Positions 1-7,300 of a stretch of 10,623 bases of DNA are shown piece by piece. The first letter of the stretch is position 1. Each line of letters opens with the position of its first letter. This stretch comes from Verrucomicrobiota bacterium. GTDB taxonomy: Bacteria > Verrucomicrobiota > Verrucomicrobiia > Opitutales > UBA953. Made by a program: the position numbers and the translations under genes. The notes beneath the pieces are model-generated. The model made no database searches. It was not told the origin of the DNA and saw nothing but the letters and a program-made list of their open reading frames with translations. The DNA is taken from the NCBI GenBank assembly GCA_005798925.1, contig SYID01000138.1, forward strand, positions 1 through 10,623, in the 5' to 3' direction.

Positions 1-810
1 CAGATCGCCGCGCATAAGGCCCTGGGCTGGTCCGCCATCGAACTCCGCCTCCTGAACGGCAAGCAGTTCTCCGGACCCGCGGTGAGCGACGACGAGTTCA
101 AGCAGGCCGTCGACAAGATCGAGGCCGCCGGCATGCGGGTCAGCAGCTACGCCTCCGCCATCGGCAACTGGAGCCGCCCCATCACGGGCGACTTCGCCGT
201 CGACCTCGCCGACCTGAAGGTGCTTATTCCGCGCATGCAGCGGACCAAGACGAGGTTCGTGCGCACCATGAGCTGGGTCCGCGGCGACGTCGCCGAAGAC
301 GTCTGGCGCGACGAAGGCGTCCGCCGTTACAAGGAGATGGCCAAACTGGCTGCCGACGGCGGAATCATGCTCCTGCACGAGAACTGCGAAGGCTGGGGCG
401 GCCTCTCCGGCACGCATGCCCGCCGCTTCATCGAAAGCATCGGTCATCCCAGCGTCCGCTACCTCTTCGACATCGGCAACACGGTCTCCTACGGCCAGGA
501 AACCATGCCCTTCTACCGCGACATCCTACCCTACGTGGAATACGTCCACATCAAGGACTGCCGCCGCAACCCTGCGGGAGGCAAGAGTAGCGCGTTCACC
601 TATGCCGGCGAAGGCGACGCGCTCGTCCGCGAGATCCTGAAAGACCTCATCAGCCGCGGCTACAAGGCAGGTGTCTCCATCGAGCCCCACGTCGCCAGCA
701 TCGTCCACCTCGGCGAAGGCACCAAGGCCTCCCCGCAGGAGCGCTTCGACTCCTACGTCCGCTACGGCAAGGGCCTGGAGAAGCTTCTCGCCGGGATCAT
801 CGCCCGCTGA
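1..810 (+). CDS. Sugar phosphate isomerase/epimerase-like TIM barrel protein (5' end missing)
   Basis: The frame is open from base 1, so the true start lies upstream; a GTG at 82 is internal and cutting there would lose barrel sequence. 269 residues are visible, ending at TGA 808-810. The sequence fits the xylose isomerase-like TIM barrel family (PF01261), whose members isomerise or epimerise sugars using a divalent metal. Numbered from base 1, the likely metal ligands are Glu127 (HENCEGWGG), Asp157 (FDIGN), His183 (YVHIKD) and Glu228 (SIEPH), each at the end of a barrel strand as the family expects. The stop overlaps the ATG of the next gene by one base (TGATG), which suggests coupled translation. 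Whether it has a signal peptide cannot be seen because the N-terminus is missing. The substrate is unknown; a keto-sugar or inositol-type compound is possible. The family call is firm, the exact reaction is not. Confidence 0.88.
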   Translation, partial: QIAAHKALGWSAIELRLLNGKQFSGPAVSDDEFKQAVDKIEAAGMRVSSYASAIGNWSRPITGDFAVDLADLKVLIPRMQRTKTRFVRTMSWVRGDVAEDVWRDEGVRRYKEMAKLAADGGIMLLHENCEGWGGLSGTHARRFIESIGHPSVRYLFDIGNTVSYGQETMPFYRDILPYVEYVHIKDCRRNPAGGKSSAFTYAGEGDALVREILKDLISRGYKAGVSIEPHVASIVHLGEGTKASPQERFDSYVRYGKGLEKLLAGIIAR

Positions 811-3188
811 TGCGCCTGCTGCTCCTCGCGCTGTTCGCGACCTCTGGCCTGCGTGCGGCGCAGCCTGTCGTTTCCTGCGAATACCCTGACGATGATGCCG
901 CCGCCAAGGCTTGGCGAGCGGTCGAGGGCTCACCGCCCGCCCGCGTCGGCCAGGATGGCATCGCACACGTCCTGCGCCTTGAGTGCAACTATGCCACCAA
1001 CAAGCGCGCCCGTGTGTACTGGGACCACAAGGTCGACCTCGACCTGTCTGCCGCGGAAGGCCTCCGGCTCGAGGTCCGCTGCCGCGACCGCGCCCCCATA
1101 GCCCATCTCAACGTCTACTTCGAGGCGCCCGGCGGCTGGTATAACGTCAGCCTCACGCCGCAGCGCACCTCCGAATGGACCACGCTCGAGGTCCGCAAGG
1201 AGGCGGCCAAGATGGAAGGCAGCCCCGAGGGCTGGCAACGGATCCGCTCGATCCGCATCGCAGCCTTCCGGGCCGAGGACCGGGATACCAGCTTCGAGAT
1301 CCGCAGCATCCGCCGGCTCGGCCAGCTGGGCGACGACACCCATGTGCTCCTGCTCAAGACACCGGACGCCAAGGAACGATTCGACGAACGGCTCTCCCGC
1401 CAGCTCTCCGCCCGCGGCCTGACCCACGCTGCCGTCACGGAAGCCGAACTCACCTCCGCGACGCTCGCCAAGACCAAGCTCCTCATCCTGCCGAACAACA
1501 CCCGGCTCACGGACGAGGCCACGAACGCGATCGAAGGCTACCTGCGGAACAAGGGTCGCCTCCTGGCCTTCTATTCGCTGCCGCCCCGGCTGCTGACCGT
1601 GACCGGCATCGGCCCCGGCAAGCACATCCTCGCCGACCCTAAAGGCCGGTTCGCCTCCATCCGTCCCGTCGGTGACACGTTAGTCGGGGCGCCCGCGGTC
1701 ACCGGGCAGGCCTCCTGGAACATCATCTCGCATCAGCCGATCCCCGGACGCAGCCGGACCGTAGCTGAATGGTTCGACGATGAAGGCAAGCCCGCGGGTT
1801 TCCCTGCCGTGATCGCCTCCGACAACGCCGTGCTGATGACCCACGTACTGCTCGACGACGACAATGAACACAAAGGGCAGCTGCTTCTCGCGATGGCCGG
1901 CCTCCTCCGCCCGGCGATCTGGCATGACAGCATCGCGGCCAAGCTGCGCAAACTTGACGAGCTCGGCGAATTCAAGGATTTCGCCGCCGCCTGCGCCTTC
2001 GTGCGCACTCGGCCCGGCGCGACCCCCTTGGCGCTGGCCCGGCTAGAGGCGGCGATCGCCACGAGGGCCGGCGCTCTCGCCCATGAGCAGGCCGGCCGTT
2101 TCACGATGGCGCTCTCGCAGGCCGACGAAGCGATGCGCCTATTCCAGGAGGCCTACTGCCACGCGCACCCCGCCAAGCCGGGCGAATTCCGGGCGGTCTG
2201 GTGCCATAGCGCCTACGGCGTGAAGAACCGGAGCTGGGACGACGCGGTCCTCAACCTGAAGGTGAACGGTTTCACGGCGATCTTCCCGAACATGCTCTGG
2301 GGCGGCGTCGCCTACTACCCGAGCAAGGTCCTGCCGGTCGCGCCCGACATCGCCGCCAAGGGCGACCAGATCGCCGAATGCCTCGCCGCCTGCCGTAAGC
2401 ACGGCCTGCAGCTCCATGTCTGGAAGGTCGACTGGAACCTGGGACGCGAAGTGCCTGCGGAGTTCGTGGCCAAGCTCCGCGCGGAGCATCGCCTGCAGAT
2501 GAGCGACACCGGTGAAGAGGAACCCTGGCTCTGTCCTTCCCACCCGCTCAACGCCGCGCTCGAACGCGACGCGCTGGTCGAAGTCGCCCGCAACTACGCC
2601 GTCGACGGCATCCACTTCGATTACATCCGCTACCCAGACGGTCGCCACTGTTTCTGCCCGCCCTGCCGTGCGCGCTTTGAACGGGCCACCGGCCAGCCCG
2701 TCGCCCGCTGGCCCGGCGATGTCCAGGTCAAAGGCGTCCGTCGCGAGGAGTGGATCAAATGGTGCCAGGAAAACATCAATACCGTCGTGCGCACGACCAG
2801 CGAGGCCGTCCGCCAGGTCCGCCCGGGCATCAAGGTAAGCGCCGCGGTCTTCCGGCAATGGGACCAGGACAGCCGCACCATCATGCAGGACTGGAAGCTC
2901 TGGTGCGAACGCGGCTGGGTCGATTTCGTCTGCCCGATGGACTACACCGAAAGCGAGACGGGCTACGAAAGCTGGGTCCGCCAGCAGAAGGCGTGGGCGG
3001 GTCCCGCCGGACTGGTTCCGGGCATCGGCATCACCTCGTCGCGCACCACCCTCGCCCCCGACGCGACCATGCGCCAGATCGAGATCACCCGCCGGCACGA
3101 GACCCGGGGCTTCATCCTGTTCAACTATGGCGAACGCGAGGCGAAGGAGATCATCCCGACGCTAGGACTTGGGCCGACCAAGCGCTGA
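810..3188 (+). CDS. Secreted multidomain GHL10 (glycosyl hydrolase-like 10) protein
   Basis: This 792-residue protein probably acts on carbohydrate outside the cytoplasm. Residues 1-16 form a signal peptide (MRLLLLALFATSGLRA). Residues 25-170 look like a beta-rich, carbohydrate-binding-type module. Residues 176-275 have an alternating strand/helix pattern (THVLLL, TKLLILPN, GRLLAFYS) like the glutamine amidotransferase-like or trimerisation domain seen in some glycosidases. A helical linker covers about 375-450. Residues 457-785 match the GHL10/DUF187 barrel (PF02638): FRAVWCHS opens it, LHVWKVDWN follows, and DGIHFDYIRYP lies at 599-609 with Asp599 and Asp604 as candidate active-site acids. 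A cysteine cluster C614-x-C616-x2-C619 follows, as I recall from relatives in Planctomycetota and Verrucomicrobiota. The ATG overlaps the upstream stop by one base and has no Shine-Dalgarno sequence, so translation may be coupled. GHL10 activity is poorly characterised; I call the fold, not a substrate. Confidence 0.85.
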   Translation: MRLLLLALFATSGLRAAQPVVSCEYPDDDAAAKAWRAVEGSPPARVGQDGIAHVLRLECNYATNKRARVYWDHKVDLDLSAAEGLRLEVRCRDRAPIAHLNVYFEAPGGWYNVSLTPQRTSEWTTLEVRKEAAKMEGSPEGWQRIRSIRIAAFRAEDRDTSFEIRSIRRLGQLGDDTHVLLLKTPDAKERFDERLSRQLSARGLTHAAVTEAELTSATLAKTKLLILPNNTRLTDEATNAIEGYLRNKGRLLAFYSLPPRLLTVTGIGPGKHILADPKGRFASIRPVGDTLVGAPAVTGQASWNIISHQPIPGRSRTVAEWFDDEGKPAGFPAVIASDNAVLMTHVLLDDDNEHKGQLLLAMAGLLRPAIWHDSIAAKLRKLDELGEFKDFAAACAFVRTRPGATPLALARLEAAIATRAGALAHEQAGRFTMALSQADEAMRLFQEAYCHAHPAKPGEFRAVWCHSAYGVKNRSWDDAVLNLKVNGFTAIFPNMLWGGVAYYPSKVLPVAPDIAAKGDQIAECLAACRKHGLQLHVWKVDWNLGREVPAEFVAKLRAEHRLQMSDTGEEEPWLCPSHPLNAALERDALVEVARNYAVDGIHFDYIRYPDGRHCFCPPCRARFERATGQPVARWPGDVQVKGVRREEWIKWCQENINTVVRTTSEAVRQVRPGIKVSAAVFRQWDQDSRTIMQDWKLWCERGWVDFVCPMDYTESETGYESWVRQQKAWAGPAGLVPGIGITSSRTTLAPDATMRQIEITRRHETRGFILFNYGEREAKEIIPTLGLGPTKR

Positions 3189-3238
3189 TCGGCACAATTG
3201 GCTGGCGCTTCCGACCGCGGACCGCATCCCTTTTGCGC
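3189..3238 (+). other. Spacer between GHL10 gene and acidic protein gene
   Basis: Fifty bases separate these two co-directional genes. I see no hairpin with a T-run, no convincing promoter boxes and no AGGAGG-like site. The last bases before the ATG are pyrimidine-rich (CATCCCTTTTGCGC). The short gap is compatible with one transcript, but nothing in it proves that. Confidence 0.4.
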
Positions 3239-3700
3239 ATGCCTTCCGAACCGACGCCCCCCTTCGACGGCCCCAAGCTGGGCGATACGGTCGAGGGCCT
3301 CACGCTCATCGCCGTCGGCATCCGGGACACCTTCACCGAAGTCGTGCCCGCCCACCGCGAGGCCTTCACGCTCCTCAACGAATGGATGAACGGCATCCGC
3401 CTGTATGAGCTCGAGGACGCCCTCGACCTCGACGCCAACTTCTGGGACGAACTCCTCGACTGCGATTACGAGGTCGGCGAAGGCGAGATCGACGGCGAGA
3501 AGCCGGGCGAACTGGTGACCATCTACGACGTCTGGGCCGACGCCCAGCAGGCCGACGCCTGCCTCGACAAACTCTGCGCCCGGCTCGAAGAGCTGAAGGC
3601 GATGGCCGTCGACCTCCTGCCTCCCGGCCTGCACAACGCCGCGAAGACGCACCAGTCGCCGACCGAGACGCTCAAGCTGATCGCGCAGCTGGCCGACTGA
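3239..3700 (+). CDS. Hypothetical acidic cytoplasmic protein, 153 aa
   Basis: I do not recognise this protein. It starts at ATG 3239, 50 bases after the GHL10 stop, and ends at TGA 3698-3700. It has no signal peptide and no membrane segment, so it is probably cytoplasmic, unlike its exported neighbour. By my count it has 32 Asp/Glu against 10 Lys/Arg, so it is strongly acidic. The middle (about residues 38-75) looks helical and amphipathic and has a run of acidic residues and tryptophans (NEWMNG, ELEDALDLD, FWDELLDCDYE). Residues 100-125 also look helical (ADACLDKLCARLEELKAMA). The same frame is open for about 490 bases upstream, but that part lies inside the GHL10 gene in another frame and I regard it as a shadow. 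Codon use looks like that of its neighbours, with G or C at most third positions, which supports a real gene. No ribosome binding site is visible. Confidence 0.72.
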   Translation: MPSEPTPPFDGPKLGDTVEGLTLIAVGIRDTFTEVVPAHREAFTLLNEWMNGIRLYELEDALDLDANFWDELLDCDYEVGEGEIDGEKPGELVTIYDVWADAQQADACLDKLCARLEELKAMAVDLLPPGLHNAAKTHQSPTETLKLIAQLAD

Positions 3701-3703
3701 TCA
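3698..3703. other. Abutting convergent stop codons (TGATCA)
   Basis: The plus-strand TGA of the acidic protein (3698-3700) and the minus-strand TGA of the sialidase-like gene (reads TCA on the plus strand, 3701-3703) touch without a spacer and form the palindrome TGATCA. No room is left between the genes for a terminator. The best nearby inverted repeat is weak: GCTGGC at 3688-3693 and GCCAGC at 3720-3725, with a 26-base loop and no T-run. Confidence 0.9.
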
Positions 3704-4852
3704 TTCCGCGCGCAGCCAAGCCAGCGAGGTCTTCCTGATCCGGAGGACGTTCAGGTAGGTCTTCTTCGCGCTGTCGCCCGCGCAATACGCCAGCAGCACG
3801 TCGTCACCGACGAAGTGGATGGCAGCGTAGCAATACCAACCGTCGGGATCGCCCTCGAGGAGCTTGGGCCGCCCCCAGGTCGCGCCGCCGTCCTTCGAGA
3901 TCGCGGCGACCAGCGGGCTCCGCTTGCCCTTCGGGAACGGGAACCGCCCCGAGTGGTCGTTGAACACGGCGAGGAGTTCGTCCGACCCGGGGATGCGCTT
4001 GATGCTCGCGGGCGAAACCGGCGAGGCGAGCGTGGTCGGCGTCGGCGCGTCCCAATTCTTACCGCCGTCCTTCGATTCGAAGCCATACTGGCTGCCGGCG
4101 TCCGTCCGCGCCCACGAGAACAGCGAACCATCGGCCCGCTCGACCACGCCCGGCTCCTGCAGCCCGCTGCCTGAGCGGACCGGCATCGCCCACCAGTTCG
4201 CGGCCTCCTGCCACTTCTGGCCGTCGTCGTCGGAGTAGATCCAGAGCGCCATGGCCCGAGAGTCGAAGGAACGGCTGCTGAGCGGGTCCTGCCCGCGGGA
4301 GCGATGGAAAGCCACCGGCAGGAGCAACCTTCCCTTGGCGGTCTGGATCAGGCGGTCGTTGTTCACGACGAAGTAGCCGGGGGCCTGCAGGATCAGCTTC
4401 GGAGCCGACCAGGTCGCGCCGTCGTCCGCCGAGGTCCGCAGGTATGGCCGGCAGTCCAGCCAATCGTTCTTCACGAGATAGACCAGGTGCAGTCTGCCGC
4501 TGGCGGCGCGCAACAAGGAGACGCTCATCACGTTGTAACGGCCTTCGTTTTCCACGATGGTCCGGGGGGCGCTCCAGGTCAGGCCCTGGTCGTCCGAATG
4601 GATCTGGACGATGCGGGCCGGACCATGGTCCTCGCCTTTGCCGCCATAATAAGCCGTGTAGCAGAAGATGATCCGGCCCGAGCGCAGCGCCGCGAAGGCG
4701 CCCTCGGAGTTCCGAGGATTATCCGGCGACGGCGCCATCGTCAGCGCGATCCGGTTAGCCGGAACGTCAAAGGGAGCCTGGTCGAAGGGAGCGGCGAGGC
4801 CGCTCGTGGCTAAAAGCGACAGAAGCAGGGCTAGGCGGAGGGGTCTTTCCAT
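3701..4852 (-). CDS. Secreted sialidase-like Asp-box (BNR) beta-propeller protein
   Basis: This 383-residue protein starts with a signal peptide (MERPLRLALLLSLLATSGLAA, cleavage near 21), so it is likely periplasmic or exported. Five Asp-box motifs of the type S-x-D-x-G-x-x-W are seen at residues 86-93, 141-148, 207-214, 260-267 and 319-326, typical of the six-bladed sialidase/neuraminidase fold (BNR_2, PF13088). Segments such as LQEPGVVE (231-238), FSWARTDAG (245-253) and SPASIKRIPGS (280-290) match the large family annotated as exo-alpha-sialidase in Planctomycetota and Verrucomicrobiota. The classical FRIP/YRIP motif near the N-terminus is not visible; NPRNSEG (45-51) stands there instead. 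True sialic acid cleavage is therefore doubtful, and another glycosidase or lyase activity is possible. It is the last gene of the minus-strand block, 61 bases after the esterase gene. Its stop directly abuts the stop of the gene on the other strand. Its ATG has no Shine-Dalgarno sequence. Confidence 0.87.
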   Translation of the reverse strand: MERPLRLALLLSLLATSGLAAPFDQAPFDVPANRIALTMAPSPDNPRNSEGAFAALRSGRIIFCYTAYYGGKGEDHGPARIVQIHSDDQGLTWSAPRTIVENEGRYNVMSVSLLRAASGRLHLVYLVKNDWLDCRPYLRTSADDGATWSAPKLILQAPGYFVVNNDRLIQTAKGRLLLPVAFHRSRGQDPLSSRSFDSRAMALWIYSDDDGQKWQEAANWWAMPVRSGSGLQEPGVVERADGSLFSWARTDAGSQYGFESKDGGKNWDAPTPTTLASPVSPASIKRIPGSDELLAVFNDHSGRFPFPKGKRSPLVAAISKDGGATWGRPKLLEGDPDGWYCYAAIHFVGDDVLLAYCAGDSAKKTYLNVLRIRKTSLAWLRAE

Positions 4853-4913
4853 GGCGACAGCATAGCGGATGGGCCGGGCATGTAAACACCCGCATCCGGC
4901 GCGACAGCCGCTG
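4853..4913 (-). other. 61-base spacer with an imperfect nested inverted repeat
   Basis: Between the esterase stop and the sialidase-like start lies an imperfect nested inverted repeat. ATAGC (4862-4866) can pair with GCTAT (4913-4917), overlapping the TAG stop. CGGATG (4866-4871) can pair with CATCCG (4893-4898), and CGGG (4875-4878) with CCCG (4889-4892), leaving a three-base bulge and a ten-base loop. The outer and inner arms share C4866, so not every pair can form at once. No T-run follows on the minus strand, so it is not a classical intrinsic terminator. It may slow or attenuate transcription between the two genes, or be chance in GC-rich DNA. Confidence 0.3.
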
Positions 4914-5765
4914 CTATCGTTTCAGATGCTTGTCCAGGAAAGCCCGGATGAGCGCCCGCGACTCCGGGGAGTCGAACTCATTGCCGCCGTGACCGGCGCC
5001 GGGAATCAGCTTCAACGTCGATTCCACGCCGGCCGCGCTGAGCGCCGCATGCAGACGCTCGCTCTGATCGACGGGCACGCCGGGATCGTCCGTGCCGTGC
5101 AGGATCAGGAAAGGAACATCATCCTTGGACACCTGGTGGAGCGAGCTGACGGCCCTGGCCTTCTCCGGCTGGTCCATGACGACGCCGCCGAGCAGCAAGG
5201 CGCCGTTGGCTTTGGCGAGATCGGCGCGCGTGCGCTTGTCCGAGAGCACGTTCGGGGGCATGGTCAGGAGGTCGGTCGGACCATACAGGTCCACCACGGC
5301 CTTCACCTTGTCCTCCGCGCGTAAAGGCAGGGTCCCCCAAAGGGCCACCACGTGACCGCCGGAGGAACCGCCCATCGCGGCGGAGCGTTCGGCGTCGAGT
5401 CCGTATTTTCCAGACTCTTTGCGCAACCAGCGGAGGGCCGCGATCGGATCTTCGATCTGCGCCGGCCACGGATGCTCAGGTAATAGACGGAAATCGAGGC
5501 TCGCGACAGCGTAACCTTGCGCGGCCAGCCATGCGACCGGACAGTTCGCCTTGGAGCCGTTCCGCCACCCTCCCCCATGCACCCAGATGACCAAGGGCAT
5601 CGGCAAGGCGGGTCTCACCTGGGGCCGGTAGAGGTCGAGTTTGAGGCTGACGCCTTTCGCCTGCGCATACTCGAGGTCGCGCAAGACCTCGACGCCTTCA
5701 GGAAGCTTCGGCGCCGCGTGAAGCGACGTCGCGACCAGGCAGCCAAGCGCGAGCCACTTGCTCAT
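4914..5765 (-). CDS. Secreted alpha/beta hydrolase (BD-FAE/esterase-lipase-like)
   Basis: This 283-residue protein has a signal peptide (residues 1-17, SLHA-AP) and the features of a serine esterase of the alpha/beta hydrolase fold. HGGGW (63-67) is the oxyanion-hole motif, GGSSGG (132-137) holds the nucleophile Ser135, HGTDDPGVP (223-231) gives Asp227, and GAGHGG (256-261) gives His259. This pattern fits the BD-FAE (bifunctional feruloyl and acetyl xylan esterase) and hormone-sensitive-lipase-like group, which removes acyl groups from polysaccharides or small esters. The length is normal and no catalytic residue is missing. The ATG overlaps the sulfatase stop as ATGA, so the two are very probably co-translated. 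This neighbourhood supports a role in stripping ester groups from a sulfated or acylated glycan, but the substrate is inferred. The stop is TAG at 4914-4916. Confidence 0.9.
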   Translation of the reverse strand: MSKWLALGCLVATSLHAAPKLPEGVEVLRDLEYAQAKGVSLKLDLYRPQVRPALPMPLVIWVHGGGWRNGSKANCPVAWLAAQGYAVASLDFRLLPEHPWPAQIEDPIAALRWLRKESGKYGLDAERSAAMGGSSGGHVVALWGTLPLRAEDKVKAVVDLYGPTDLLTMPPNVLSDKRTRADLAKANGALLLGGVVMDQPEKARAVSSLHQVSKDDVPFLILHGTDDPGVPVDQSERLHAALSAAGVESTLKLIPGAGHGGNEFDSPESRALIRAFLDKHLKR

Positions 5766-5780
5766 TTCTTCTTCGCCTTG
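5762..5780 (-). promoter_or_regulatory. Coupled stop/start ATGA with purine-rich ribosome binding stretch
   Basis: On the minus strand the esterase ATG (5765-5763) and the sulfatase TGA (5764-5762) share bases as ATGA. Just upstream lies AAGG (5779-5776), ten bases before the ATG, followed by GAAGAAGAA (5774-5766). These bases also encode the lysine-rich end of the sulfatase. It is the only start in the window with a purine-rich leader. The overlap points to re-initiation by terminating ribosomes. Confidence 0.6.
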
Positions 5781-7300
5781 GCCTTGCCGGCCGGGCTCTT
5801 CTTGATGAGCTGCACAGGGACGTCGTTCGCGAGGTCCGCGCCGGGCGTGCTGCGCCCGCGGGCGATGAGCTTCTCGAGCTCGGCCTTCATCGCCGCCACG
5901 CGCTCAGGGAACTCCGCCTGGAGGTTATTACGCTCACCGGGATCCTTCGAAAGGTCGTAGAGCTGCACCGGAGGCAGGCCGGCCTCCTCCGGCCCGGGCT
6001 TCGGCGAGCTCCAGCCGGCCGAACCCGCGCTGAGCAGGAGTTTCCACTGCCCCTCGCGGATCGCGAAGCTGCCGTTGATCGACTGGCTCACGATGCCCTG
6101 TCGGACGGACTCCTTGGACCCGAGCAAGACCGGCAGGAAACTCACGCTGTCCTCGCCCATGCCCGCCGGCACGGCCGCCCCGGTGATCTCGGCGAAGGTC
6201 GCGAGGAAGTCGATCTGGCCGACGAGGGCCGCGGACACTCCCGGCTTCACCTTGGCCGGCCAGCGCACGAGGAAAGGCACGCGGTGCCCGCCTTCGTAGA
6301 GGTCGGCCTTGTGGCCACGGTAGATATGGTTGGGTTCATGGCCGGCCTTCCGTAGCTCGGGAATATCGGCCGCCGGGGAGCAACCGTTGTCCGAGGTGAA
6401 GATCACCAGGGTGTTTTCGGTGAGGCCAAGCTTATCCAGCGAAGCCAGCAGGCGGCCGACGTCATGGTCGACCTGCTTAACGAAGTCCGCGTAGGGACTG
6501 ATGCCGCTGCTCCCTTGGAACTCCTTGGTCGGCACGATCGGCGTGTGCGGGGCGTTCAGCGGAACGTAGGCGAAGAAGGGCTTGGCCGGGTCGGCCTTCC
6601 GCTGGGCCTCGATGAAGGCGATCGTCTGGTCGATGACCGAAGGCATCACGTCGACGGCTTCGAACTTGGGGCCGGCGGGCCCGGTCCGCAGCCAGGTCTT
6701 GGTCGCGCTCGGGATCTCCGTCACGCGCCGGTCCTTGATCCACACGAACGGCGGCATGTCGAGCGAGGCGCTGATCCCGAAGAAGGTATCGAAGCCGTGG
6801 TCGACGGGGCCGTCCACGATGTCGCGTCCGTAGTCCACCGAGGCCGCATCCTGGAAGGCCTTGCTGAAATTACCGCCATCATCGGCGACACCGCCGGTCT
6901 TCAAAGGGAAGCTTATGCCGAGGTGCCACTTGCCGAAACAGCCTGTCACATAGCCCTGCTGCTTCAGGAGGCCGGCAAGGGTGAGACGATCCTTGGCGAT
7001 CAGCGGGGTCGAGAAACCGCCGAGCACGCCGGACTGGAGCTTGGTGCGCCAGTGGTAACGACCGGTGAGCAGGCTGTAGCGGGTGGGCGTGCAGACGCCG
7101 GAGGACGTATGTCCGTCGGTGAACCGCACTCCGCCTTTGGCCAGGGCATCCAGCTGCGGGGTCGCGATCTTGCTCTGCGGGTTGTTGGCGCCGAGGTCGC
7201 CGAAGCCTTGGTCGTCGGCCAGGATCACGATGATGTTCGGACGCTCGGCGGCGAACAGGGTCGCGAAGGCGGACAAAAGGACGAGGGGCAGATATCGCAT
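5762..7300 (-). CDS. Secreted arylsulfatase (type I, formylglycine sulfatase)
   Basis: This 512-residue protein hydrolyses sulfate esters, most likely on a polysaccharide, outside the cytoplasm. Residues 1-18 are a signal peptide (MRYLPLVLLSAFATLFAA). RPNIIVILADDQGFGDLG follows, with metal ligands Asp29 and Asp30. The signature C-T-P-T-R (70-74) gives Cys70, which a maturase must convert to formylglycine, and Arg74. Other expected active-site residues are His252 (NAPHTP), Asp304-Asn305 (FTSDNG) and Lys331 (RGHKADLYEGG). All are present, so the enzyme looks intact. The class is S1 sulfatase; I cannot assign the subfamily or glycan by eye. The C-terminus ends in a short lysine-rich tail (GKAKAKKK) whose codons overlap the ribosome binding region of the esterase. 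The gene starts 45 bases after the propeller-hydrolase stop. No anaerobic maturase or FGE gene lies in the window. The start has a pyrimidine-rich leader (CTTTCCTCC) and no Shine-Dalgarno site. Confidence 0.95.
   Translation of the reverse strand: MRYLPLVLLSAFATLFAAERPNIIVILADDQGFGDLGANNPQSKIATPQLDALAKGGVRFTDGHTSSGVCTPTRYSLLTGRYHWRTKLQSGVLGGFSTPLIAKDRLTLAGLLKQQGYVTGCFGKWHLGISFPLKTGGVADDGGNFSKAFQDAASVDYGRDIVDGPVDHGFDTFFGISASLDMPPFVWIKDRRVTEIPSATKTWLRTGPAGPKFEAVDVMPSVIDQTIAFIEAQRKADPAKPFFAYVPLNAPHTPIVPTKEFQGSSGISPYADFVKQVDHDVGRLLASLDKLGLTENTLVIFTSDNGCSPAADIPELRKAGHEPNHIYRGHKADLYEGGHRVPFLVRWPAKVKPGVSAALVGQIDFLATFAEITGAAVPAGMGEDSVSFLPVLLGSKESVRQGIVSQSINGSFAIREGQWKLLLSAGSAGWSSPKPGPEEAGLPPVQLYDLSKDPGERNNLQAEFPERVAAMKAELEKLIARGRSTPGADLANDVPVQLIKKSPAGKAKAKKK

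Noticed and set aside
2139..3098. Minus-strand open frame (319 codons) inside the GHL10 gene
   Set aside because: The plus strand carries the conserved GHL10 barrel. The antisense translation has no family resemblance and is a GC-rich shadow.
2750..3238. Upstream extension of the acidic protein frame into the GHL10 gene
   Set aside because: The extra 163 residues are Arg/Pro/Gly/His-rich and unlike the acidic product. They overlap a well-supported domain, so the ATG at 3239 is preferred.
3688..3725. Possible bidirectional terminator at the convergent junction
   Set aside because: The stem is six base pairs with a 26-base loop and has no T-run on either side.
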